A stretch of DNA of 5,796 nucleotides from Opitutaceae bacterium (GCA_031282705.1 JAITDF010000366.1:1-5796); one strand, 5' to 3'. Counted from the first letter of the stretch, positions 1-5,584 are shown. Program-made: numbers and translations. The notes: generated by a model not told the origin, from the sequence alone.

Positions 1-7
1 GGCCCTG

Positions 8-30
8 TTTGCGGGCCGGAGGCCCGCAAA
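8..30. terminator. Perfect hairpin downstream of trxA
   Basis: TTTGCGGGCC (8-17) and GGCCCGCAAA (21-30) are a perfect 10-bp inverted repeat around a 3-nt loop. It lies about 100 nt past the trxA stop codon. On the minus strand the stem is followed by ACAGGGCC rather than a T-run, so it is not a textbook intrinsic terminator, although the symmetric A and T ends of the stem could serve either direction. It could equally end a gene entering from the left of the window. Confidence 0.4.
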
Positions 31-60
31 GGGGCTGCGGCCAGCGCGCGGCGCGCGGCA

Positions 61-86
61 CAAATCCCGCCGGGCGGGCGGATTTG
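61..86 (-). terminator. Imperfect hairpin 3' of trxA
   Basis: CAAATCCCGCC (61-71) pairs with GGCGGATTTG (77-86) with one bulged base, and further pairing of the flanking GGC and GCC is possible. It starts about 43 nt beyond the trxA stop, a sensible place for transcript termination or 3'-end protection. There is no U-tract after it on the minus strand, so rho-independent termination is only a guess. Nothing else coding is seen in 1-128. Confidence 0.35.
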
Positions 87-128
87 CCGTCCCATCCGGA
101 GCGGCGGACGCCGGGACGCCCCGGGCAA

Positions 129-458
129 TCACAGGTGCGGCTGGAGCCGGGCGACGAAGGCGGGCCGGGTCGTGATGCCGGACACGCCGACGATTCTTTC
201 GACCACCACGCCGTTTTTGAAGAGGAGGAAGGTGGGGATGGAGCGCACGCCAAACTCGACGGCGAGCGGGCTGTGCTCATCCACGTTGACCTTGGCGACT
301 TTCAGCTGGCCGGCGAGTTCGTCCGCCACTGCGTCGAGCACGGGGGCGATGGCTTTGCAGGGGCCGCACCACGGTGCCCAGAAGTCAACAAGCACGGCGC
401 CCGTGGCGGTGGCGGTTTTGAAGGAATCAACGGTGAGATGCTCGATTTTGTCGGACAT
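129..458 (-). CDS. trxA: Thioredoxin
   Basis: This is a 109-residue cytosolic thiol-disulfide oxidoreductase, the same length as E. coli TrxA. It would reduce disulfides in ribonucleotide reductase, peroxiredoxins, methionine sulfoxide reductase and similar partners, and be recycled by NADPH-thioredoxin reductase. Visible landmarks are the active site WCGPC (30-34, Cys31 and Cys34), a buried acid at Asp25 in VDFWA, the cis-proline loop SIPT (Pro75), and KNGVVVERIVG before the last helix. No signal peptide is present, so it should be cytoplasmic. The ATG at 458 is the only reasonable start; no clear Shine-Dalgarno precedes it. The last helix (after residue 92) is a little unlike classical TrxA. 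It lies 250 nt from the upstream small gene and probably has its own promoter, which I could not locate. Confidence 0.97.
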   Translation of the reverse strand: MSDKIEHLTVDSFKTATATGAVLVDFWAPWCGPCKAIAPVLDAVADELAGQLKVAKVNVDEHSPLAVEFGVRSIPTFLLFKNGVVVERIVGVSGITTRPAFVARLQPHL

Positions 459-555
459 GATTCGATGATGGATTTGAGGGTTGCTGGTTAAGGATGGAAT
501 AAAAACACGGCGGACGCGGCGGGAACGGAAATGCAGGGATGAGAGAGAGAACAGA

Positions 556-627
556 AACGGGAACGGGAACGAGTATGAGAAACGGGAACGGAAACGAGCA
601 GGCGAACGGGAACGGGAATGAGTATGA
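556..627. repeat. Degenerate GGGAAC repeats with a duplicated 23-bp unit
   Basis: The 459-708 gap between trxA and the next gene contains purine-rich degenerate hexamers of GGGAAC/GGAAAC type. Within it, 556-578 and 605-627 match at 22 of 23 positions, 49 bp apart; each is two GGGAAC-like units followed by a GAGTATGA tail. Reading the minus strand gives a low-complexity open frame (488-703) rich in Val-Pro and Arg-Ser, which I take to be a by-product of the repeats. Apart from this tract I see no gene in the gap; the trxA promoter should lie here but is not recognisable. Confidence 0.7.
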
Positions 628-708
628 TGTATGAGAACGGGAGGGAGTGCAGGATGACGGGAATGCCGGAAAGCGGAAGCGGAAAGCGCGGCGCCATGCG
701 CATCCCCT

Positions 709-963
709 TCAGTGCGGGGAGGATTTGTGGATGATTTCCGTGAGTTCCTTGCGGCCGACCTCGGCGATGTGTTTGCCGCGCTGTTTGAGTTCCTCGAATG
801 TCTTCACGATGGTCTCGGTCATGCGTTCGTGGGTCTCTTCCGAGCCTCCGATGATGGCAAACTGCTCGCCGGTGGTGATGCGTTTGTGCCCGTCGTCGTG
901 GTCGAGGCCGAGGCCGAGAAGTCCGGCGCGGACGGGTTTTTTTCTGGCTGGCTTTTTGCTCAC
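709..963 (-). CDS. Small conserved-looking protein coupled to scpA
   Basis: This is an 84-residue protein of unknown function. It starts at a GTG (963-961) that overlaps the scpA stop codon as GTGA, a classic translational-coupling arrangement, which is the main reason to believe it is real and to choose this start. The first dozen residues are very basic (KKPARKKPVR). They are followed by GLLGLGLDHDDGHKR, a GGSEETHERM segment (39-48) and a predicted amphipathic helix (about 44-80, FEELKQRGK). There is no signal peptide, membrane segment or cysteine. The mixture of a compact motif block and a basic tail suggests a cytosolic, possibly nucleic-acid-associated protein, but I cannot name a family. 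I recall similar short proteins in Verrucomicrobiota; that is memory, not a search. It occupies the place where scpB often sits, yet has no resemblance to ScpB. Confidence 0.8.
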   Translation of the reverse strand: MSKKPARKKPVRAGLLGLGLDHDDGHKRITTGEQFAIIGGSEETHERMTETIVKTFEELKQRGKHIAEVGRKELTEIIHKSSPH

Positions 964-1814
964 GGTGTCACGGTGCCGGGGGCGGCGGGTGTTTCAAGTG
1001 CGTTTTGCGCGGCGGTGGTTCCGGTTTGGGGAGCGTCCGCGTCCCGCGGGCCGGCGGGCGCGGCGCCGGCGGGATTCTCCTCGCGCGCGGTGCAGATGAT
1101 GTCGGTGAAGGCGTCGTCCTGGCGCACGCGGAGTTTGCCGAGGCGGGCGAGTTCGAGCACGGCGAGGAAGGAGGCGACGAGCAGGCGCAGTTCGAGGCGC
1201 GCGGGCAGGAGGCTGGTGAAGAGGAAGGTTTTTTCCGTGCGGAGTTTTTCGAGGATCGCCTCCATCTGGTCGGAGACGGTGACCTGCTCGTCCTGGATTT
1301 CGCCCACGACGAGTTTTTCGGCGAGGCGGCGGAGCACGAGGTTGAAGGCGTTCCAGAGGTCGATGCGGTCCACCGGTTTGAGGGGGCGGTCCTGTTCGCC
1401 GGGTTTTTCCTCGGCGACGAGGCGGGGGAGTTTGTTGTCTTGAAAGGTGGCGAGTTCCTGCAGTTCGTGCGCGGCTTCCTTGAATTTTTTGTATTGGAGG
1501 AGTTGGTGGACGAGTTCGTAGCGCGGGTCGATGGGGTCGTCGTCCTCGGCGTCGGGATCGACGGCGTGCCGGCCTTTGGGGAGCAGCATGCGGCTTTTGA
1601 TTTCCATGAGCGTGGCGGCCATCACGAAGAAGTCGCCCGCGATTTCGAGGTCGAGTTCCTTCATGCCGCGGAGCACGCCTAGATACTGGTGCGTGATCGA
1701 CTCGATGGGGATGTCGTAGATGTCGATCTCGTTTTTTCGGATGAGGAAAAGGAGGAGGTCGAGCGGGCCTTCGAAGACCGGGAGTTTTATGCGATAATCT
1801 GCGTCGGGAACCAC
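960..1814 (-). CDS. scpA: Segregation and condensation protein A (ScpA)
   Basis: This is the kleisin subunit of the bacterial SMC condensin complex; it bridges the SMC heads, binds ScpB, and takes part in chromosome compaction and segregation. The protein has 284 residues. The N-terminal ScpA signature is plain: LPVFEGPLDLLLFLIRKNEI (11-30), then DIYDIPI and the helix with AGDFFVMAATLMEIKSRMLL (59-78) that contacts the SMC neck. An acidic low-complexity linker (86-97) follows. The C-terminal winged helix, which binds the SMC cap, is seen in VASFLAVLELARLGKLRVRQ (213-232). Residues 246-284 are an Ala/Pro/Thr-rich tail, likely disordered. The start is a GTG at 1814, placed just before the conserved block; no in-frame ATG or strong Shine-Dalgarno is nearby, so the exact start is uncertain by a few codons. 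Its stop overlaps the next gene. No scpB is present in the window. Confidence 0.95.
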   Translation of the reverse strand: MVPDADYRIKLPVFEGPLDLLLFLIRKNEIDIYDIPIESITHQYLGVLRGMKELDLEIAGDFFVMAATLMEIKSRMLLPKGRHAVDPDAEDDDPIDPRYELVHQLLQYKKFKEAAHELQELATFQDNKLPRLVAEEKPGEQDRPLKPVDRIDLWNAFNLVLRRLAEKLVVGEIQDEQVTVSDQMEAILEKLRTEKTFLFTSLLPARLELRLLVASFLAVLELARLGKLRVRQDDAFTDIICTAREENPAGAAPAGPRDADAPQTGTTAAQNALETPAAPGTVTP

Positions 1815-1863
1815 GGGGCGCTGATGCTTGGCGGCGGCGCGCGGCGGGCAAGGAAAAAGGGCT

Positions 1864-1987
1864 GGGGGGATTTTGGATTCTCGATTTTCGATTTTCGATT
1901 GGGCGCCGCCGCGCCGGTTTGCCGGCGGGAGCGGAAGCTCCCCAATCGAAAATCGGGAATCGAGAATCGGGAATCCAAAATCTCCCC
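1864..1987. repeat. Inverted repeat with arms made of GATTNNN heptamers
   Basis: The 1815-2011 gap holds a long palindrome. The left arm (1869-1903) reads as five 7-bp units, GATTTTG, GATTCTC, GATTTTC, GATTTTC and GATTGGG. The right arm (1941-1982) is the reverse complement of six such units, with the same outermost (GATTTTG) and innermost (GATTGGG) units. The arms therefore differ by one whole unit plus point changes. G and C runs at 1864-1867 and 1984-1987 extend the pairing. In the loop, CGCCGG (1912-1917) and CCGGCG (1922-1927) form a nested hairpin. It lies between the end of the sigma-factor operon and scpA, so it may act as a terminator or an mRNA 3'-end structure. No T-run is obvious. 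Confidence 0.85.
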
Positions 1988-2011
1988 GGTCGCCGGCGTA
2001 ACGTCAGTTTA

Positions 2012-2632
2012 TCATTTGGCCGCGTCCGGTTGGGGCGCGATGCGGTGGAGTTTCGTGCTGGGCGGCGGGGTGGCGTCCACCAGCGCGATGAATGCGTCGC
2101 GTTGCTCAGTCAGGAGCACTTTCACCCGGGCCGATTGTTTTTCGTCGAGTTCGAGTTTGCGGACATACCATTCCTGCGCGCGCGGCACCATGATGAGCAT
2201 CATGATGACCGATTCGAATTCCTCCTGTCGCGGCGGGGGTTTGGCGGGTTTGCCCGCCTCGCCGGGCGCGGCGGTGTCCGCGGGCGCCGGGGGGCGCGGC
2301 TGGCGTTTGGCCAGGAAGCGGTCGCGCATGGCCTTGAACTTTTCGCGTTGCACGGGGGTGGCGAGGATGGCGTCGAGTTTGTCCAGAAAGTCGTCGCGGA
2401 TGGTGTTCACCCTGGCTTTGAAGGCCTCCATCTCGGCCTCGATGCGGCGGACGGCTTCTTCGCGGGCTGGGTCGCTGATGGCCGGGCCGAGGGGGGCGTC
2501 GCGCACTTCGTCGAGCACGGCGGCGGGCGCTTTGCAGACGGGGCGGTTGCGTTCGTTCCACTTGCCGGCGTAGAAGCCGACGGTGAATCCGATGGCGGTG
2601 GTAAGGATGAAAATGGCGGCTTTGTCCCTCAT
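2012..2632 (-). CDS. Membrane-anchored periplasmic protein, Spy/CpxP-like
   Basis: This 206-residue protein has a short cytoplasmic N-terminus (MRDK), one hydrophobic helix (about 5-22) and a large extracytoplasmic part, so it is probably an anchored periplasmic protein. The region at 55-110 is helical and charged and includes TPVQREKFKAM (92-102). A proline/alanine linker (111-135) follows, then a second helical part with LELDEKQ (160-166) and LLTEQRDAF (173-181). These echo the LTxxQ repeats of Spy/CpxP/ZraP/CnrX-type periplasmic chaperones and sensors, though the match is weak. Only one His (196) and one Cys (33) are present, which argues against a CnrX-like metal site. The ATG at 2632, 5 nt after the upstream stop, is chosen because it places the helix at the N-terminus; the longer frame from 2749 would overlap the neighbour. 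The gene ends with tandem stops TGA-TAA. It is the last gene of the sigma-factor operon. Confidence 0.85.
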   Translation of the reverse strand: MRDKAAIFILTTAIGFTVGFYAGKWNERNRPVCKAPAAVLDEVRDAPLGPAISDPAREEAVRRIEAEMEAFKARVNTIRDDFLDKLDAILATPVQREKFKAMRDRFLAKRQPRPPAPADTAAPGEAGKPAKPPPRQEEFESVIMMLIMVPRAQEWYVRKLELDEKQSARVKVLLTEQRDAFIALVDATPPPSTKLHRIAPQPDAAK

Positions 2633-2637
2633 GTTTT

Positions 2638-2964
2638 CTAGAGCGGCTCCAGGTTGGCGGCCTGTTGCGCGATGTTTTGCCACTCGGCCAGCCGGCGCTG
2701 GTTGATTTCCCGGTCGTTGCGGGTGAGCAGGACGACGACGAACAGGCACACGGCGGCGGTGTAGGTGGAGAGGGCGAAGGGGTGCAGGAGGAGGCGCGCG
2801 GCGGGCGAGCGGCGGGAGCGGGCGAGGCGGTGGGCGCGCAGCACGCGGGCGGCAAAGTCGCCCGGCAGTCGCGCGGCGGCGCGGGCCTGCAATTGCTCCC
2901 AGGCGCGGGCTTCGGGGCGCGCGGGCGGGGCGGAGAGGCGGGGGCGGGTGTTTTCAGCTTTCAT
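2638..2964 (-). CDS. Small one-helix membrane protein, probable anti-sigma factor
   Basis: This is a 108-residue protein. It has a strongly basic N-terminal region of about 60 residues, containing LPGDFAARVLRAHRLARS (33-50). One transmembrane helix follows (about 63-80, with TYTAAVCLFVVVLL), and then a charged tail of about 28 residues. The positive-inside rule puts the N-terminus in the cytoplasm and the tail outside. Its ATG at 2964 lies 11 nt inside the end of the ECF sigma gene, so the two are translationally coupled. Position, size and topology fit an anti-sigma factor that holds the sigma factor at the membrane, as CnrY does. The zinc anti-sigma motif HxxxCxxC is absent and I see no sequence match to RseA or RsiW, so the role rests on context. 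No clear Shine-Dalgarno is seen. Confidence 0.8.
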   Translation of the reverse strand: MKAENTRPRLSAPPARPEARAWEQLQARAAARLPGDFAARVLRAHRLARSRRSPAARLLLHPFALSTYTAAVCLFVVVLLTRNDREINQRRLAEWQNIAQQAANLEPL

Positions 2965-3628
2965 GACGGTAATGCTGGCGGAGTTGTTCGCGGGCGCGGT
3001 GGAGGCGTGCTTTGAGGGCGACGACGCTCACGCCGGTCATCCCGGCCATTTCGACCTGGCTGCGGCCTTCCTGTGCGAGGGCGAGCAGGGCGCGGTCCTT
3101 GGGTTTGAGTTTGGAGAGGGCATGGCGAAGGGCGTCGAGTTCCTCGGTGTCCACCGTCTTGGGTGTGTCGGGGATGTCGAGCACGCGTTCCTCGGTTTCG
3201 ATGGGTGTGAAAAAACGCTGCCATCGCTGGCGGCGGATGTGGTCGATGCAGGCGTTGCGCGCCATGCGGAAGAGCCACGATTCGAATTGCGCGGGCTGCG
3301 TGAGCTTGGGCAGCGCGCGCAGCATCTTGATAAAGACAATCTGCGCCAGATCCTCGATGGAATCGGAGCGGTTGAGGATGGTGTAAATGAACCCGGCGAT
3401 GCGGTGCTGGTAGCTGACGATGAGCTGGTGCTGGGCTGCGTCGTTCCCGGCCTGCGCCCGGCGGACGAGGTCCGCGAGGGCGGCGGTGCCGGCGGCGCCT
3501 TCCCTGGCCGGGCATGCTCCGCAATCGCCGTCGTCAGGCGACTGACGTTGCGCGGGCCGAAAGGTTGCGGTCGGTGGCGCTGTGGCTTCGTTTTCCAAGA
3601 GCGGTGTGTTGATGGTGAGGCTGAGCAC
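2954..3628 (-). CDS. ECF-type RNA polymerase sigma factor
   Basis: This is a 224-residue sigma-70 family, extracytoplasmic-function protein that would direct RNA polymerase to a stress- or signal-specific promoter set. Region 2 spans about 66-136: the -10 recognition part is SIEDLAQIVFIKMLRALP (90-107), followed by FESWLFRMARNACIDHIRRQ (115-134). Region 4 spans about 166-217: ALSKLKPKDRALLALAQEG, then the helix-turn-helix with SQVEMAGMTGVSVVALKARL (190-209) and HRAREQLR. There is no region 1 or 3. An N-terminal extension of roughly 50 residues, with a Cys-x-x-Cys (36 and 39), is longer than usual. The start is a GTG at 3628 without a visible Shine-Dalgarno; a TTG at codon 11 is the only near alternative, so the extension seems genuine unless an unusual start is used. 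It overlaps the candidate anti-sigma gene by 11 nt and is divergent from the response regulator. Confidence 0.95.
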   Translation of the reverse strand: MLSLTINTPLLENEATAPPTATFRPAQRQSPDDGDCGACPAREGAAGTAALADLVRRAQAGNDAAQHQLIVSYQHRIAGFIYTILNRSDSIEDLAQIVFIKMLRALPKLTQPAQFESWLFRMARNACIDHIRRQRWQRFFTPIETEERVLDIPDTPKTVDTEELDALRHALSKLKPKDRALLALAQEGRSQVEMAGMTGVSVVALKARLHRAREQLRQHYRHES

Positions 3629-3720
3629 GGCGTCATTGCCGGACGCCGGCGATTACAAATAGGTGACAAGCGTTTTGTGTTTTGCCGCGAAAGGCAAGCC
3701 GGCTCGCTTCGCTCGCAAAT

Positions 3721-3744
3721 CCCAAAACCCAAATCCCAAATCCC
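3721..3744 (-). other. Putative G-quadruplex motif, minus strand
   Basis: Four CCC runs at 3721-3723, 3728-3730, 3735-3737 and 3742-3744 are spaced by exactly four A/T-type bases. This gives G3N4G3N4G3N4G3 on the minus strand, the strand that matches the sigma-factor transcript if that transcript starts far enough upstream. Whether it folds as a quadruplex or as the long hairpin arm is not decidable from sequence. Confidence 0.6.
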
Positions 3745-3831
3745 AAACCTCCCCGGAACTCCCCTCCCCCGCAAAAAAATCCCGCCACCCGAAAACCCCG
3801 GCCGTCCCGGCGCGAAGCGCGTGTGTGTTTT

Positions 3832-3855
3832 GGGTTTTGGGATTTGGGTTTTGGG
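3832..3855 (+). other. Putative G-quadruplex motif, plus strand
   Basis: Four GGG runs at 3832-3834, 3839-3841, 3846-3848 and 3853-3855 are separated by TTTT, ATTT and TTTT, a regular G3N4 pattern. It lies about 155 nt before the response-regulator start, so it would be in that gene's leader if transcription begins upstream of it. It is the mirror partner of the minus-strand motif in the other arm of the inverted repeat. Confidence 0.6.
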
Positions 3856-4011
3856 ATTTGCGAGCGAAGCGAGCCGCGAGCCGCTTTTCGAGGGCGGGCG
3901 CAACCCGCGCGCGCTTCCGAACGTCCTTGCGGTGCGGCGCCGATTCCGTCCTTCTCCTTCGCCGCATTTCCTTTTCCGCCGCACTTCCCTTCTCCTCTGT
4001 TTTTCCATGCC

Positions 4012-5346
4012 ATGCGCGTCCTGATTGTCGATGATGAACCCAGCATCCGCAAAACCACCGGCCTCGCCGTCGAGACGATGGGGCACGAGGTCGTGGACGC
4101 GCCCAACAGCCTGCGCGCCCTCAAACTCCTCGAAGAGGCGCCGTGCGACGCGTGCTTCCTCGACCTCAACCTCGGCGCGGAAAACGGCATCGAGGTGCTG
4201 GGAAAAATCCTGAAGGCACGGCCCGGCATCGCGGTGGTGATGTTCACCGCGTTCGCCAACATCAGCACGGCGGTCGAGGCCATGCGGCGCGGCGCGTTTG
4301 ACTTCATCCCGAAACCCTTCACGCCCGAGCAAATCCGCCAGGTGCTCGGGCAGGTCGCGCGCACGCGCAAACTTGAACGGCGCGTCAAACAACTCGAAAC
4401 GCAGCTCGACGAAGAGTCCGCCGGCGTTGATTTCGACTCCGCCGACCCGGCGATGCAGCGCGCGCTCGAAATCGCGTTCAAAGCCGCCGCCACGCCCGCC
4501 ACCATCATGCTGCTCGGGCCGAGCGGCACCGGCAAAAGCATGCTCGCCCGCGAAATCCACCGCCGCGGGGCGCAGCGCGACGGAGCCTTTGTCACCGTGA
4601 ACTGCCCGAGCCTCTCGCGCGAACTGCTGGAAAGCGAACTGTTCGGCCACGTGAAAGGCTCCTTCACCGGCGCGGTGGGCGACACGCTGGGCAAGGTCGC
4701 CGCGGAGGACGGCGGCACGCTTTTCCTCGACGAAATCGGCGAACTCCCCCCGCCCATCCAGCCCAAACTCCTCCGCCTCCTTCAGGAACGCGAGTATGAG
4801 CGCGTGGGCGAGACCCGGGTGCGCCGCGCCAACGTGCGCGTCATCGCCGCCACCAACCGCAACCTCGCCGACGAGATGCGGGCGGGCCGCTTCCGCGAAG
4901 ACCTGTTCTACCGGCTCAGCGTCATCAACGTCACGCTCCCCGGCCTGCGCGACCGCCCCGGCGACCTCATGCGCCTGGCGACGCGCACGCTGGGCTTCTT
5001 CCGCGCGCGCATGGGCAAACGCCTCGCGGGCTTCGCGCCGGACGTGGGCGAAGCCTTCATGCGCTACGCCTGGCCGGGCAACCTCCGCGAACTGCGCAAC
5101 GTCATCGAACGCGCCGCCATCCTCGCCCCCGGCGACACCATCGAACTCGCCGACCTCCCCGAAAACTTCCACCCCCAGGCCGACGCCCGCATCGCCATCG
5201 GCGCGCGCGTGACGCTCGACGAACTCGAAGCCGAGCACATCCGCCGCACCCTCGCCTCGACGAAAAGCCTGGACGAAGCCGCGCGCATCCTCGGCATCGA
5301 CCCCGCCACCCTCTACCGCAAACGCCAGAAAATGGGCCTCCTCTGA
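4012..5346 (+). CDS. Sigma-54-dependent response regulator, AlgB/NtrC type
   Basis: This 444-residue cytoplasmic transcription activator fits the usual AlgB length. The receiver domain (1-110) has acidic Asp7/Asp8, phosphoacceptor Asp51 (FLDLNL), Thr79 and Lys101 (FIPKPF). A coiled-coil linker (about 110-135) follows. The AAA+ domain has Walker A GPSGTGKS (169-176), the sigma-54 contact loop as GSFTGA (216-221; the Ser variant is also in AlgB), Walker B GGTLFLDE (234-241), the arginine-finger region FREDLFYRL (294-302) and WPGNLREL (354-361). A Fis-type helix-turn-helix lies at 420-442 (LDEAARILGIDPATLYRKRQ). It would oligomerise on phosphorylation and open sigma-54 promoters using ATP. The start at 4012 gives the canonical MRVLIVDDEPS; the frame is open further upstream, but only through repeats. 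No Shine-Dalgarno is visible, and the leader is pyrimidine-rich. No histidine kinase gene is in the window, so the partner and target genes are unknown. Confidence 0.97.
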   Translation: MRVLIVDDEPSIRKTTGLAVETMGHEVVDAPNSLRALKLLEEAPCDACFLDLNLGAENGIEVLGKILKARPGIAVVMFTAFANISTAVEAMRRGAFDFIPKPFTPEQIRQVLGQVARTRKLERRVKQLETQLDEESAGVDFDSADPAMQRALEIAFKAAATPATIMLLGPSGTGKSMLAREIHRRGAQRDGAFVTVNCPSLSRELLESELFGHVKGSFTGAVGDTLGKVAAEDGGTLFLDEIGELPPPIQPKLLRLLQEREYERVGETRVRRANVRVIAATNRNLADEMRAGRFREDLFYRLSVINVTLPGLRDRPGDLMRLATRTLGFFRARMGKRLAGFAPDVGEAFMRYAWPGNLRELRNVIERAAILAPGDTIELADLPENFHPQADARIAIGARVTLDELEAEHIRRTLASTKSLDEAARILGIDPATLYRKRQKMGLL

Positions 5347-5376
5347 ACACCCGCAAACCGCCCCCGCCCGCCCCCC

Positions 5377-5584
5377 GGGGTGCAACAGGAAGTGATGTCA
5401 CCGCCGGAGCCCTTCTCTTTTCTCTTCCTCTTTCTCCTGTCAGGCTTCCCGCTTCGCTCAGAACTCCCTGCCCGGGCTTGGCGAAAGAGAAAGATAAAGA
5501 GACAGAGGAAAGAAGAAAGAGGGGGGCATCACTTCGGGTTGCACCCGCCTTTTGAAGGAGTGACATCACTTCCTGTTGTCCCCC
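5377..5584. repeat. Roughly 200-bp palindromic element with 19-bp perfect ends
   Basis: CAACAGGAAGTGATGTCAC at 5383-5401 is repeated exactly in inverted orientation at 5560-5578. Outside it, a G-run on the left (5377-5380) and a C-run on the right (5580-5587) add imperfect pairing. Inside, a pyrimidine-rich stretch (about 5409-5440) faces a purine-rich stretch (about 5483-5526), so most of the unit could fold as one long imperfect hairpin. No coding sequence lies within it. It begins 30 nt after the response-regulator stop. It could be a non-autonomous mobile element remnant, a terminator or an mRNA-stabilising structure; no convincing target-site duplication is seen. Confidence 0.75.

Larger units (their letters stand above)
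3700..3876. repeat. Long inverted repeat with 40-bp perfect arms between divergent regulators
   Basis: Positions 3701-3740 and 3836-3875 are perfect reverse complements over 40 bp. Allowing one mismatch the match runs 3701-3747 against 3829-3875, enclosing an 81-nt loop. The outer part of each arm is the small palindrome CTCGCTTCGCTCG or its complement. The inner part is a tandem of 7-bp units: AAATCCC, AAAACCC, AAATCCC, AAATCCC (3717-3744), and on the right GTTTTGG, GATTTGG, GTTTTGG, GATTTGC (3834-3861). The loop is C-rich with a minor GCGC-GAA-GCGC hairpin (about 3810-3821). The whole gap 3629-4011 contains no gene; the promoters of both the sigma factor and the response regulator should lie here, but I could not identify boxes with confidence. 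Confidence 0.9.

Noticed and set aside
488..703. A 71-residue minus-strand open frame
   Set aside because: It is a translation of the GGGAAC repeat tract, low in complexity and with no conserved feature.
1005..1682. A 225-residue plus-strand open frame antisense to scpA
   Set aside because: Its composition (runs of Glu, Phe and Gly) mirrors the scpA codons, and ScpA on the other strand is certain.
2633..2749. A 39-residue N-terminal extension of the periplasmic protein
   Set aside because: It would overlap most of the end of the upstream gene and bury the membrane anchor, whereas the ATG at 2632 gives a proper N-terminal helix.
3700..3876. CRISPR-like or eukaryotic telomere-like array
   Set aside because: Units are only 7 bp, there are no spacers and the arrays are mirrored; the resemblance to telomeric repeats is only the G-run periodicity.
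3682..4011. Upstream extension of the response-regulator frame by 110 residues
   Set aside because: The extra part translates the inverted repeat and a pyrimidine-rich leader, and the receiver domain starts canonically at the ATG at 4012.
3037..5385. A 782-residue open frame on the minus strand
   Set aside because: It runs antisense to the clearly identified response regulator, across the repeat region and then out of frame through the sigma factor gene. It has no recognisable domain; it is a by-product of few stops in GC-rich DNA.
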